A stretch of DNA of 16,569 nucleotides from DATHBP01 sp035296085 (GCA_035296085.1 DATHBP010000065.1:1-16569), one strand, 5' to 3'. Positions 6,467 to 14,541 are shown, counted from the stretch's first letter. A program made the numbers and translations. Notes: generated by a model not told the origin, from the sequence alone.

Positions 6467-8238
6467 TGGCGGCGGACGCCAAGGTCGCATCGTTGTGGCG
6501 GCTCCGCCGCTACGTCCGCCCGTACGCCGGCCGGATGGTGGTGATGGCCGTCGCGGCCGTCCTCGGCGTCGCGGCCAGTCTCGCGGTGCCGCTCGTCACG
6601 AAGACGGTCATCGACGGGCCGATTGCGGACGGCGACTTCTCCGCGCTGTGGCCACTGAGCCTGCTGGCGCTCGTCCTCGGCGTTGCCGAGGCGGTGCTGA
6701 TCTTCGTCCGCCGCTGGACCCAGTCACGGGCGGTGCTCGGTCTCGAGACCGCCATCCGCAACGATCTCTACGCCCGGCTCCAAGAGCTGCCGATGGCGTT
6801 CCACGGCCGCTGGCACAGCGGACAGCTGCTCTCCCGGGTCACGGGCGACCTCTCGACGATCCGCCGGTTCCTGGGCTTCGGGCTGCTGTTCCTGGTGATC
6901 AACATTCTCCAGCTCATCGTCGTGACACTTCTGCTGCTGCGCCTGTTCTGGCCGCTGGGGCTGGTGGTCGCGCTGTCGGCTATCCCGATCATCGTGCTGT
7001 CGATGCGTTTCGAGCGCCGATACATCAAGCTCTCCCGCACTGTCCAGGACCAGCAAGGCGACCTCGCCACGACCGTCGAGGAGTCCGCTCACGGCATCAG
7101 GGTCATCAAGGCGTTCGGCCGGCGGGAGAGCGTGGACAAGCGCTTCGACGGCGGCGCCACCGCGCTGTATGGGACTTCGATGGAGAAGGTGCGGCTGTCG
7201 TCGTGGTTCTGGACGTTCCTCGAAGTCGTGCCCAACCTCTCGCTCGTCATCGTCCTGCTGCTCGGCGCGTTCGCCGTCGGCAGCGGCTCGCTGACGCTGG
7301 GAACGCTGGTCGCGTTCATCACTCTGATGCTGCAGCTGGTCTGGCCCGTCGAGTCGCTGGGCTACATCCTCGCCATGGGCCAGGAGGCGATGACTGCCGC
7401 CGACCGCGTCAACGAGATCTTCGACAGCATCCCCTCCGTTGTCGGCGGGCCTCGCACGTTGGACTCCCCGCGCGGTGAGCTGCGCTTCGAGGGAGCGACG
7501 TTCCGCTTTCCCGGCGCCGAGACCGACGTGCTGCACGACATCTGGCTGGACGTGGCGCCCGGCGAGACGTTGGCGGTCGTGGGAGCGACCGGTTCGGGCA
7601 AGACCACGCTGACCGGACTCGTACCCCGCCTGTACGACGTGACCGCTGGGCGCATCACCATTGACGGGGTCGACATCCGAGAGCTCACGCTGCCGTGCCT
7701 GCGCTCGATCGTCGCGACCGCGTTCGAGGAACCGACGTTGTTCTCCATGAGCGCTCGGGAGAACCTCACGCTGGGAAGGCCCGGCACAACCGACGACGAG
7801 CTGCACGCCGCAATCGACGTCGCGCAGGCGTCGTTCGTCTACGACCTGCCGTGGGGGCTCGAGACGCGAATCGGCGAGCAGGGCCTGTCGCTGTCGGGCG
7901 GGCAGCGTCAGCGGCTCGCACTGGCACGCGCCGTGCTTGCCCGTCCGAAGATCCTGGTCCTCGACGACACGTTGTCCTCGCTCGACGTGCACACGGAGGC
8001 GCTCGTCGAGGAGGCACTGCGCCGGGTGCTCGCGCGGGCGACCGGCATCGTGGTTGCGCACCGGGCGTCAACGGTCCTGCTCGCCGACCGGGTGGCCCTG
8101 CTCCAGCGAGGCACGGTGACCCACGTCGGGACGCACACCGAGCTGCTGGCACAGGTGCCCGCCTACCGCGAGCTGCTCGCCGCCGACATGGAGGAGCTCG
8201 AGGGGCCGGCGCTGGAGCACGAAGGGCTGGCCCGGTGA
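6466..8238 (+). CDS. ABC exporter half-transporter with degenerate Walker B (subunit 1 of heterodimer)
   Basis: This fused membrane-plus-ATPase subunit has 590 residues. The six-helix exporter domain spans about 20-310. The nucleotide-binding domain follows, with Walker A VGATGSGKTT (Lys379), signature LSGGQ (476-480), Walker B ILVLDD and H-loop His532. The residue after the Walker B Asp500 is Asp501 where a catalytic Glu is expected. Paired with the next gene this predicts a heterodimeric exporter with one non-catalytic site. I chose the ATG at 6466 because it overlaps the hisC stop as TGATG; an in-frame GTG at 6445 would add 7 residues. Substrate unknown; drugs, lipids or peptides are typical. 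Coupling to hisC suggests co-expression but does not prove a shared pathway. Confidence 0.92.
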   Translation: MAADAKVASLWRLRRYVRPYAGRMVVMAVAAVLGVAASLAVPLVTKTVIDGPIADGDFSALWPLSLLALVLGVAEAVLIFVRRWTQSRAVLGLETAIRNDLYARLQELPMAFHGRWHSGQLLSRVTGDLSTIRRFLGFGLLFLVINILQLIVVTLLLLRLFWPLGLVVALSAIPIIVLSMRFERRYIKLSRTVQDQQGDLATTVEESAHGIRVIKAFGRRESVDKRFDGGATALYGTSMEKVRLSSWFWTFLEVVPNLSLVIVLLLGAFAVGSGSLTLGTLVAFITLMLQLVWPVESLGYILAMGQEAMTAADRVNEIFDSIPSVVGGPRTLDSPRGELRFEGATFRFPGAETDVLHDIWLDVAPGETLAVVGATGSGKTTLTGLVPRLYDVTAGRITIDGVDIRELTLPCLRSIVATAFEEPTLFSMSARENLTLGRPGTTDDELHAAIDVAQASFVYDLPWGLETRIGEQGLSLSGGQRQRLALARAVLARPKILVLDDTLSSLDVHTEALVEEALRRVLARATGIVVAHRASTVLLADRVALLQRGTVTHVGTHTELLAQVPAYRELLAADMEELEGPALEHEGLAR

Positions 8239-10112
8239 GCAGTCCCACCGATCCCGGCACGGCCGGCGCGGCGGCGGTGGACGAGGGCGGCACCGGCCGA
8301 GACGGCTGGCGAGGTGTGGGCAGCGAGCAGAGTGAGGAGGTCTCCGAACGGGTCTCGCTGCTCCTGCGCGACCGGTCCCGCCGGTTGATGGGCCGGCTGC
8401 TGCGCCCGCATCGGCGGTTGTTGCGGTTCGTCCTGACAATCGTCGTGGTCGAGAACGCCGCCCGGTTGGCGATCCCATACCTCGTCAAGGTCGGGATCGA
8501 CGAGGGCATCCCGCCGGTGCTCGCCGGCGAGGGCAAGACCACCCTGCTCCTGGTCGTAGCTGCTGTCCTGGTGGCCGCGCTGACCCAGGCGTTCAGCCGG
8601 CAGGCGTTCCTGCTGAAGTCCGGCCAGGTGGGGCAGTCGATCCTGCTGGAGCTGCGCCGCGAGGTCTTCGACCACTTCCAGCGGCTCTCCCTCGCGTTCC
8701 ACGACCGCTACACATCCGGCCGGGTGATCTCGCGGCTGACATCTGACGTCGACGCGATCGACGAGATGCTCGACACCGGCTTCGACGGGCTGCTCACGGC
8801 GGCGTTGACCCTGGTTGGCACGTCGGTCTTGCTGCTCATCCTCGACGTCAAGCTCGGCCTAGTGGCCCTCTCGACGTTCCCGCTGCTCGTCCTGCTGACC
8901 CGGTGGTTTCGCCGGGAGTCGAGCCTGGCCTACCGCAAGACCAGAGAGACCGTCGCGCTGGTGATCGTTCATTTCGTGGAGTCGATGACCGGCATGCGCG
9001 CCGTGCAAGCGTTCCGCCGGGAGCCGCGCAACCAGCAGATCTTCGAAGACGTCAACGACCGCTACCGCCAGGCGAACCTGCGCTCGTTCACCTTGGTGGC
9101 CTTGTTCATGCCGGGCATCAAGCTCATCGGCAACCTGACGATCGCCATGGTGCTCTTCTACGGCGGCTGGCTGGCGATCCAGGGCGAGGTCACCGTGGGC
9201 GTGCTGGCAGCGTTCCTGCTCTATCTGCGCCAGTTCTTCGAGCCGATGCAGGAGATCAGCCAGTTCTACAACTCCTTCCAGTCCGCCAGTGCCGCACTGG
9301 AGAAGCTGTCCGGCGTACTCGAGGAGCAGCCGTCGGTCGCCGAGCCGGCCCGTCCCACGCCGCTGCCCGTCCCGCGCGGGGAGGTGCGCTTCGAGCGGGT
9401 GCGATTCTCCTACGTCGCTGACCGGCCGGTGCTGCCGGAGCTGGATGTCCACGTCCCGGCCGGGCAGACCGTCGCGCTCGTCGGCACCACCGGAGCGGGC
9501 AAGACCACGATCGCAAAGCTGCTGGCGCGCTTCTACGACCCTGACGAGGGGCGGATCACCTTGGACGGGGTAGACCTGCGCGAGCTCGACGAGCCGACGC
9601 TGCGGGCCGCGGTCGTCATGGTGACCCAGGAAAGCTTCATGTTCTCCGGATCGGTGGCGGACAACATCCGCTTCGGTCGGCCGTCCGCAAGCATGGCGCA
9701 GGTGGTGAACGCAGCGGAGGCGATCGGCGCGGACGAGTTCATCCGCGCACTGCCGCAGGGCTATGACACCGAGGTCGCCAACCGGGGCGGGCGACTTTCG
9801 GCCGGCCAGCGCCAGCTGGTCGCGTTCGCTCGCGCCTTCCTCGCCGATCCGGCGGTCCTGATCCTCGACGAGGCGACGTCGAGCCTCGACGTGCCCAGCG
9901 AGCGGCTCGTGCAGCGGGCGCTTCGTACGATCCTCGCCGACCGTACGGCGCTGATCATCGCGCACCGTCTCTCCACGGTGGAGATCGCCGACCGCGTACT
10001 CGTCCTCGAGCAGGGGCGCATCGTCGAGGACGGCACGCCCGACGAGCTGGTCGCCGGTGGCGCTGGCCGGTTCTCCGACCTGCACCAGGCCTGGCTGGAC
10101 TCCCTGGTCTGA
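8235..10112 (+). CDS. ABC exporter half-transporter with catalytic Walker B (subunit 2 of heterodimer)
   Basis: This 625-residue partner has a hydrophilic 50-residue N-terminal extension, a six-helix exporter domain (about 60-355) and an ATPase domain. Walker A is VGTTGAGKTT (Lys423), the signature is LSAGQ (521-525) rather than LSGGQ, Walker B is VLILDEATSSLD with catalytic Glu546, and the H-loop is His577. The weakened signature here and the Asp-for-Glu change in the partner would fall in the same composite site. The other site, made from this Walker A/B and the partner's LSGGQ, is fully canonical. The GTG at 8235 overlaps the previous stop (GTGA), and GAAGGG lies just upstream. The frame is open further 5' inside the first gene, but that is a shadow. 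Confidence 0.92.
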   Translation: MSSPTDPGTAGAAAVDEGGTGRDGWRGVGSEQSEEVSERVSLLLRDRSRRLMGRLLRPHRRLLRFVLTIVVVENAARLAIPYLVKVGIDEGIPPVLAGEGKTTLLLVVAAVLVAALTQAFSRQAFLLKSGQVGQSILLELRREVFDHFQRLSLAFHDRYTSGRVISRLTSDVDAIDEMLDTGFDGLLTAALTLVGTSVLLLILDVKLGLVALSTFPLLVLLTRWFRRESSLAYRKTRETVALVIVHFVESMTGMRAVQAFRREPRNQQIFEDVNDRYRQANLRSFTLVALFMPGIKLIGNLTIAMVLFYGGWLAIQGEVTVGVLAAFLLYLRQFFEPMQEISQFYNSFQSASAALEKLSGVLEEQPSVAEPARPTPLPVPRGEVRFERVRFSYVADRPVLPELDVHVPAGQTVALVGTTGAGKTTIAKLLARFYDPDEGRITLDGVDLRELDEPTLRAAVVMVTQESFMFSGSVADNIRFGRPSASMAQVVNAAEAIGADEFIRALPQGYDTEVANRGGRLSAGQRQLVAFARAFLADPAVLILDEATSSLDVPSERLVQRALRTILADRTALIIAHRLSTVEIADRVLVLEQGRIVEDGTPDELVAGGAGRFSDLHQAWLDSLV

Positions 10113-10271
10113 CGGACGGTTCCCGGCTCCGTCGCGGACGAGCGCGCCGCTTCGCGCGGCAGTTGCCCACTTCGCCGCGCGGATGCGCCTAGCCAAGGGG
10201 GCATCTACCCACACAACCGGGCAGTTGCCCCGTGCGGTCGGCGCCGGACTCCGCGGCTCGAGTGCCCTGGG
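10113..10271. other. Convergent intergenic region with an 11-bp direct repeat and weak hairpins
   Basis: This 159-bp gap lies between the ends of the exporter operon and the EamA gene. GGCAGTTGCCC occurs twice (10158-10168 and 10220-10230), and each copy contains a small stem (GGC-AGTT-GCC). Further short stems are GACGG/CCGTC (10115-10119 with 10129-10133) and GCCGC/GCGGC (10148-10152 region with 10156-10160). None has a T-run. Transcription from both sides must end about here, but I cannot name a single terminator. Confidence 0.35.
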
Positions 10272-11210
10272 TCAAGCCGTCGCTCGCTCGGAGCTCACCA
10301 CCAGCGCTACCGATCCGACGACGACCGCACCCGCGACCGCGATCGGCAACGTCACCGGTTCGGACAGCACGAGCCAGCTCAACGTCACCGCGACGACAGG
10401 GTTGACGTAGGCGTACGTCGCCACCAGCGAGATCGCCGCATGCTGAAGCACCCAGATGTACGCCGTGAACGCGACGATCGACCCGAAGACGACGAGATAC
10501 GCCCAGGCAAGTATCGAGCCGGTGGAGTACTCCGATACATGGATGGACTCACCGGCGACGGCGCCGGCGAGCATCAGCGCTATCCCGCCGGCGAGCATCT
10601 CGTACACCGCCATGACGAAGGGCTCCTTCGGCAGCGGCAGCCTCGGCTGAGCCCAGGACCCGAGCGACCAGGACAGCGCCGCGAGCAGGATCAGCGCCGA
10701 GCCGCCGAAGGACACGGTGCCGCTCAGCCCGGTTGTCAGCGTCAGCCCAGCCAGCCCGGCGAACCCCAGGAGTACGCCGGCCACGGTGCGAGCGCCCGGT
10801 CGGTCGCCGGTGGTCGAACGCAGCACGATCACCCACAGGGGCACCGAGGCGATCAGCAGCGCAGCCACGCCGGCCGGCACGTCGCGGCTCTCGCCCAATG
10901 TCACCAACCCGTTGCCGCCCGCCGGAAGCAGCAGCCCGACGACGGCGCACCCGCCAAGCTGGCGCGGTGACACGGCGAGGTGTCGCGGGCCGTAGCGCAC
11001 CGCGAGCGCGGCAGCCAACAGGACAGCCGCCGCGGCGAACCTGGCACCGGCCGGCAGCAACGGCGGCATGTCCTCGACAACCACGCGAATGGCCGGATAG
11101 GTCGAGCCCCAAACGACGTAGACGATGCCCAGGGCAAGCGCAATCAGCAGCGGACGCGGCGCCTGGCCCGCCTGCTCCACGCGCGCACGCGTCGTCGACC
11201 TCGACGTCAT
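10272..11210 (-). CDS. EamA-family (DMT superfamily) permease
   Basis: This is an inner-membrane transporter of 312 residues with about ten helices arranged as two EamA repeats (about 21-158 and 168-306). Family marks are WGSTYPAIR (34-42) in the first helix, the segment around GESRDVPAGVAALLIASVPL (106-125), and YAYVNPVVAVTLSWLVLSEP near the C-terminus, which is the conserved Pro-containing helix. A GAGGA ribosome site (11216-11220) lies 5 nt before the ATG. The family includes amino-acid and metabolite exporters (YedA, RhtA); the substrate here cannot be read from the sequence. The gene stands alone, convergent with the ABC exporter genes and divergent from the metalloprotease gene. Confidence 0.92.
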   Translation of the reverse strand: MTSRSTTRARVEQAGQAPRPLLIALALGIVYVVWGSTYPAIRVVVEDMPPLLPAGARFAAAAVLLAAALAVRYGPRHLAVSPRQLGGCAVVGLLLPAGGNGLVTLGESRDVPAGVAALLIASVPLWVIVLRSTTGDRPGARTVAGVLLGFAGLAGLTLTTGLSGTVSFGGSALILLAALSWSLGSWAQPRLPLPKEPFVMAVYEMLAGGIALMLAGAVAGESIHVSEYSTGSILAWAYLVVFGSIVAFTAYIWVLQHAAISLVATYAYVNPVVAVTLSWLVLSEPVTLPIAVAGAVVVGSVALVVSSERATA

Positions 11211-11279
11211 GGGTGTCCTCGAAGTTGGCTCCTGTCACGCTAACCGACCAGCGCCAATCACTCTGTGAGACCGGGCTGC

Positions 11280-11285
11280 TACAGT
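11280..11285 (+). promoter_or_regulatory. Possible -10 element of the metalloprotease gene
   Basis: TACAGT fits TANNNT and lies 39 bp before the GTG start. No good -35 is visible 16-18 bp upstream. The real start is supported by AAAGGGG (11312-11318), 6 nt before the GTG. The divergent gap of 114 bp must also hold the EamA promoter, for which I see only a weak TAGCGT on the minus strand (11242-11237). Confidence 0.3.
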
Positions 11286-11324
11286 TCGCCAAATCACCAC
11301 ATCGGCGGTCGAAAGGGGCAGCCC

Positions 11325-13256
11325 GTGAAGGGACTCGCCAAAGGCCTCGCCGGCGGTGTGGCGGCCGCACTCACCGTTGTCGCACTGCCCGTGTCGGGCA
11401 GCGCAGCACCGACTGCGCTCAAGGCGTGGCCGGACCCCGGCGCCCCCGGGCCGAGACCGACCGTGGCGATCGGTGGAGTGACCTACCCCGCGGCCAACCC
11501 CTACCTTGCCCTGGTGCCAGACCCGTCGACGGTGGACTGGCGTTACTGGCGGGGCTTCGTCGAGCAGCAGGGGGCCCGCCGGGCCGCGAGCCCGCAGGCC
11601 GCTGCTGCGGCGGAGCGTCGGCCGTTGATTCACGAGGAGCTCGAGCGCAAGGCCGTCATCGGCGCCAACGACCGCTCGGCGAGCGCCGAGCTCATTGCCG
11701 GCTTCGGCACTGGCACTGCCGACAACAACGCCGTCCGTGTCCTTGGCCGTCTTGCCACGAACCGCGTCGACATGGATCGGCTGGCCCGGTCGCGCGAGGA
11801 CGACGGCGCCATCCCGCTGGCTCGCGAGACCGGCGTGCCCGGCAAACGCCTCGGCTTCACGACGAGAGGCGTGGCCGGGGACGGCCCGCATGGGTCCTCG
11901 GGCAGTGGCAGCGGTGACTTCGACTACTACCGGGTGCGCGTACCCGCCGGCCGTCAGCTCGTCGCCCGGGTCGGGCCGACGCGCGGGAGCAGCTCTGCAC
12001 CCCTTGTTGCCGTCTGGGGCGCCAAGGGCGGTCTCAAGACCTTCGAGTTCCCCGGGCGCAGTGGCGAAGCGCAGCTCAGCTATTTCGCGGCGAAGCCAGG
12101 CACCTACTACGTGATGGTCGTGGGGTGCTGCAGCTATCCAGAGGACCGTTTCGAGTCCGGAAGCGGCACCGGTGCGCAGGAAGGAAGCGAGGGGCCGTAC
12201 CGGCTGTCGGTGAAGGTCACCGACACCGACCACGACTTCTACGCAGTGGACTTGGCCAAGGGGGACGTCCTCGGTGGCACCGTGGGCGGTGAGGCAGCTC
12301 GGCTCAGCGTCTTCGCTCCCGACGGTCGCAGGGTCTTCGGGTCCGAGTTCGACGCGTCGTTCCTCTATCCCGCGACGACGCCGCTTCCCGGCGGTGGGAA
12401 CGCCACTGTGGACCACGTCGCTGCGACGACTGGCCGCTACACCGTCGAGGTGACCCATGGGGCCGGCGACTACCGTGCCGGGCTGCAGGTCTACCGGCCA
12501 GGCGTCGAGCAGCAACCCGCCGGCAGTGTCCAGACCATCTTCCTCGACTTCGACGGTGCACAGGCGAACACAGGGATCTTCGGTGGCCCGGGGGTGCGGG
12601 TGCTCTCACCGTTGTCACGGTTCCTGCCCCGGTGGGGTCTGGGCGCCGACCAGAAGAGCGCCCTCATCGACCAGATCGTCGCCACAGTGCGGGAGAACCT
12701 TCGCCGCGACCTCGCTCGACGAGGAACCAACCCCGACCTGGCTGTCCGCATCCTGAACAGCCGCGACCACGCCGATCCCTGGGGTCAGCCCAACGTATCC
12801 AGGGTGATCGTGGGCGGAACGGTCAAGCAGTCGGGCATTGCGACAATCGGCGTCGCGCAGTCGATCGATCCCGGCAACTTCGGCCACGAGGAGACGGCGC
12901 TGGTGTTGCTGGACTTGCTGTCGAGCGAGCGACGGTCCGACTACTCACTCAACCACTACCTTCGGCCCCGCAGCGACCGGGTGGCATTCGTCGGGCGCGG
13001 GGTCGGCAACGTCGTCTCGCACGAGGCTGGGCACTACCTCGGCAACTGGCACGTCGACCAGTTCGACGACGACCCGAACCTGATGGACCAAGGCGGCAAC
13101 TTCGCGGCGATGTTCGGAGCTGGCCCGGATGGAGTCGGCGGCACGCCCGACGACACCGACGTCGACTACGGCCGCAACCGGCTCAACCCGTTCGAAGGGT
13201 TCACCGGCACCGAGGACACCCTCAACCGCACGGCATGGGCACTCGCGCACGGCTGA
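11325..13256 (+). CDS. Secreted metzincin-type zinc metalloprotease
   Basis: This 643-residue protein is exported by a Sec-type signal peptide: Lys2/Lys6, a hydrophobic core at 8-23, and a likely cleavage after SAA near residue 28. A propeptide-like region (about 29-190) is followed by two beta-rich segments (about 194-295 and 301-395). These resemble pre-peptidase C-terminal (PPC) domains, for example DFDYYRVRVPAGRQL and HDFYAVDLAKGDVL. The catalytic domain (about 400-643) carries HEAGHYLGNWH (566-576), an exact HExxHxxGxxH zinc site with Glu567 as general base, and a likely Met-turn at Met587 (NLMDQGG). Adjacent Cys residues sit in VVGCCSYP. I chose the GTG at 11325 because AAAGGGG lies 6 nt upstream and the signal peptide then begins directly. 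An in-frame GTG at 11265 lacks both. The exact peptidase family and target are unknown. Confidence 0.85.
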   Translation: MKGLAKGLAGGVAAALTVVALPVSGSAAPTALKAWPDPGAPGPRPTVAIGGVTYPAANPYLALVPDPSTVDWRYWRGFVEQQGARRAASPQAAAAAERRPLIHEELERKAVIGANDRSASAELIAGFGTGTADNNAVRVLGRLATNRVDMDRLARSREDDGAIPLARETGVPGKRLGFTTRGVAGDGPHGSSGSGSGDFDYYRVRVPAGRQLVARVGPTRGSSSAPLVAVWGAKGGLKTFEFPGRSGEAQLSYFAAKPGTYYVMVVGCCSYPEDRFESGSGTGAQEGSEGPYRLSVKVTDTDHDFYAVDLAKGDVLGGTVGGEAARLSVFAPDGRRVFGSEFDASFLYPATTPLPGGGNATVDHVAATTGRYTVEVTHGAGDYRAGLQVYRPGVEQQPAGSVQTIFLDFDGAQANTGIFGGPGVRVLSPLSRFLPRWGLGADQKSALIDQIVATVRENLRRDLARRGTNPDLAVRILNSRDHADPWGQPNVSRVIVGGTVKQSGIATIGVAQSIDPGNFGHEETALVLLDLLSSERRSDYSLNHYLRPRSDRVAFVGRGVGNVVSHEAGHYLGNWHVDQFDDDPNLMDQGGNFAAMFGAGPDGVGGTPDDTDVDYGRNRLNPFEGFTGTEDTLNRTAWALAHG

Positions 13257-13273
13257 TGCACCCGTCCTCGGTA

Positions 13274-13295
13274 CGGGGCGGCGGCGCGCGCCCCG
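13274..13295 (+). terminator. GC-rich hairpin after the metalloprotease gene
   Basis: CGGGGCG (13274-13280) pairs perfectly with CGCCCCG (13289-13295) around an 8-base loop, 17 bp after the metalloprotease stop. There is no T-run, but many actinomycete terminators lack one. It lies between the metalloprotease gene and the dehydrogenase operon promoter, where a terminator would be expected. Confidence 0.4.
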
Positions 13296-13319
13296 ATGGG
13301 GTGACGCCTGTGCGGTCGC

Positions 13320-13325
13320 TACCGT
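13320..13325 (+). promoter_or_regulatory. Possible -10 element of the 2-oxoacid dehydrogenase operon
   Basis: TACCGT fits TANNNT; transcription would begin near 13332, giving a leader of about 55 nt. No clear -35 hexamer is seen at 16-18 bp, so the promoter may depend on an activator or another sigma factor, or the call may be wrong. A palindrome lies directly downstream. Confidence 0.35.
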
Positions 13326-13329
13326 AGAA

Positions 13330-13343
13330 GTGGTCGCGACCAC
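13330..13343. promoter_or_regulatory. 14-bp perfect palindrome, candidate operator of the bkd operon
   Basis: GTGGTCGCGACCAC is its own reverse complement. It is centred about 50 bp before the bkdA start and directly follows the possible -10, so a bound repressor would cover the transcription start. TGGT...ACCA half-sites recall GntR/FadR-family operators, although those usually have an odd-numbered centre. The regulator is not encoded in the window. Confidence 0.45.
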
Positions 13344-13375
13344 CGTCGCGGAGGTCCCCGGACGACGCCGTAGGC

Positions 13376-13381
13376 AAGGAG
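13376..13381 (+). promoter_or_regulatory. Ribosome-binding site that decides a TTG start for bkdA
   Basis: AAGGAG lies 5 nt before TTG at 13387. The in-frame GTG at 13381 overlaps the last base of this site and so cannot use it; earlier in-frame starts reach back into the metalloprotease gene. TTG is therefore the best-supported start. Confidence 0.65.
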
Positions 13382-13386
13382 TGCCG

Positions 13387-14541
13387 TTGACCAACACAGA
13401 CTTCGGGCCCGATCTTGGCAGTGTCTTCGCCACCGCGACCGACGGAGAGGACCCTCAGCTCATCCAGCTGCTCACGCCCGACGGTGAGCGCCGCGAGCAC
13501 CCCGACTACGCCTTCGACCTCGACGACGAAGCGATCCGTGGCTTCTACCGCGACCTGGTGCTCTCCCGGCGTATCGACACCGAGGCGACAGCACTGCAGC
13601 GCCAGGGAGAGCTGGGCATCTGGGCCTCGCTCCTCGGCCAGGAGGCTGCGCAGGTCGGCTCAGCGCGGGCGATGGCAGCGCAGGACTACGTGTTTCCGAC
13701 CTACCGCGAGCATGCCGTCGCCTGGTGCCGCGACGTCGACCCGTTGCACCTGCTCAGCCTGTTCCGAGGTGTCGACAACGGCGGCTGGGACCCACGGTCC
13801 ACCAACTTCGCTCTCTACACGATCGTCATCGGCGCCCAGACTCTGCACGCCGTGGGCTACGCGATGGGCATGCAGCGCGACGGCGTCGTCGGGTCGGGGG
13901 ACAACGACGTGGACGCCGCGGTCACCGCGTACTTCGGCGACGGCGCGACCAGCCAGGGGGACGTCAACGAGGCGTTCATCTGGGCCAGCGTGTTCAACGC
14001 ACCGGTCGTCTTCTTCTGCCAGAACAACCAGTGGGCGATCTCTGAGCCCATCGAGCGACAGACCCGTATCCCCCTCTACCAGCGCGCCCTCGGCTTTGGC
14101 TTCCCCGGTGTACGAGTCGACGGCAACGACGTACTCGCCTGCTACGCGGTGACGAAGGCTGCGCTGCAACGAGCTCGCGAAGGGTCCGGTCCCATGCTCA
14201 TCGAGGCCTACACCTACCGGATGGGGGCACACACCACCTCCGACGACCCCACGCGCTACCGCGTCGCCGAGGAGCTCGAGCACTGGCGCAGCCGCGACCC
14301 GATCGACCGAGTCCGCGCCTACCTGACCCGCAACGACGCGGTGGACGACGCGTTCTTCTCAGCGCTGGAGGCGGAGTCCGACCAAGTCGCCGAGCGCGTA
14401 CGCACCGGCTGTCTGGAGATGCCCGACCCCAGCCCCCTCAGCGTCTTCGACAACGTCTACGTCGAGCAGACCCCAGAGCTCGCCGAGCAACGCGAGCAGT
14501 TCGCCGCCTACCTCTCCTCGTTCGAGGGCGGCCACGCATGA
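13387..14541 (+). CDS. bkdA: 2-oxoacid dehydrogenase E1 alpha subunit (branched-chain type)
   Basis: This is the thiamine-diphosphate E1 alpha subunit, 384 residues, which with E1 beta decarboxylates a 2-oxoacid and acylates the E2 lipoyl group. The ThDP/Mg motif runs from GDG (184-186) through 26 residues to NN (213-214), exactly the classic spacing. The loop TYRMGAHTTSDDPTRYR (276-292) resembles branched-chain E1 alpha (H-S/T-TSDD) more than pyruvate E1 alpha (GHSMSDP), so a branched-chain substrate is favoured. The N-terminus (about 1-40) is an extension before the conserved fold, again common in branched-chain enzymes. The start is TTG with a strong ribosome site. The gene overlaps E1 beta by 4 bp. 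Automatic annotation might call it pyruvate dehydrogenase alpha. Confidence 0.88.
   Translation: MTNTDFGPDLGSVFATATDGEDPQLIQLLTPDGERREHPDYAFDLDDEAIRGFYRDLVLSRRIDTEATALQRQGELGIWASLLGQEAAQVGSARAMAAQDYVFPTYREHAVAWCRDVDPLHLLSLFRGVDNGGWDPRSTNFALYTIVIGAQTLHAVGYAMGMQRDGVVGSGDNDVDAAVTAYFGDGATSQGDVNEAFIWASVFNAPVVFFCQNNQWAISEPIERQTRIPLYQRALGFGFPGVRVDGNDVLACYAVTKAALQRAREGSGPMLIEAYTYRMGAHTTSDDPTRYRVAEELEHWRSRDPIDRVRAYLTRNDAVDDAFFSALEAESDQVAERVRTGCLEMPDPSPLSVFDNVYVEQTPELAEQREQFAAYLSSFEGGHA

Noticed and set aside
4907..6490. A long minus-strand open frame that would give a 527-residue protein ending in the holin-like sequence
   Set aside because: The part beyond 5281 lies antisense to hisC, has no family features, and the GTG at 5281 has its own ribosome site. 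It is a high-GC shadow frame.
6724..10214. Long minus-strand open frames opposite both ABC exporter genes (6724-8061 and 8859-10214)
   Set aside because: The plus-strand frames carry complete, conserved exporter motifs. The antisense products are Arg/Asp/Gln-rich with no recognisable domain.
11265..11324. An upstream in-frame GTG start for the metalloprotease, adding 20 residues
   Set aside because: It lacks a ribosome site and would place a polar, His-containing segment before the signal peptide. The GTG at 11325 has AAAGGGG at the right distance.
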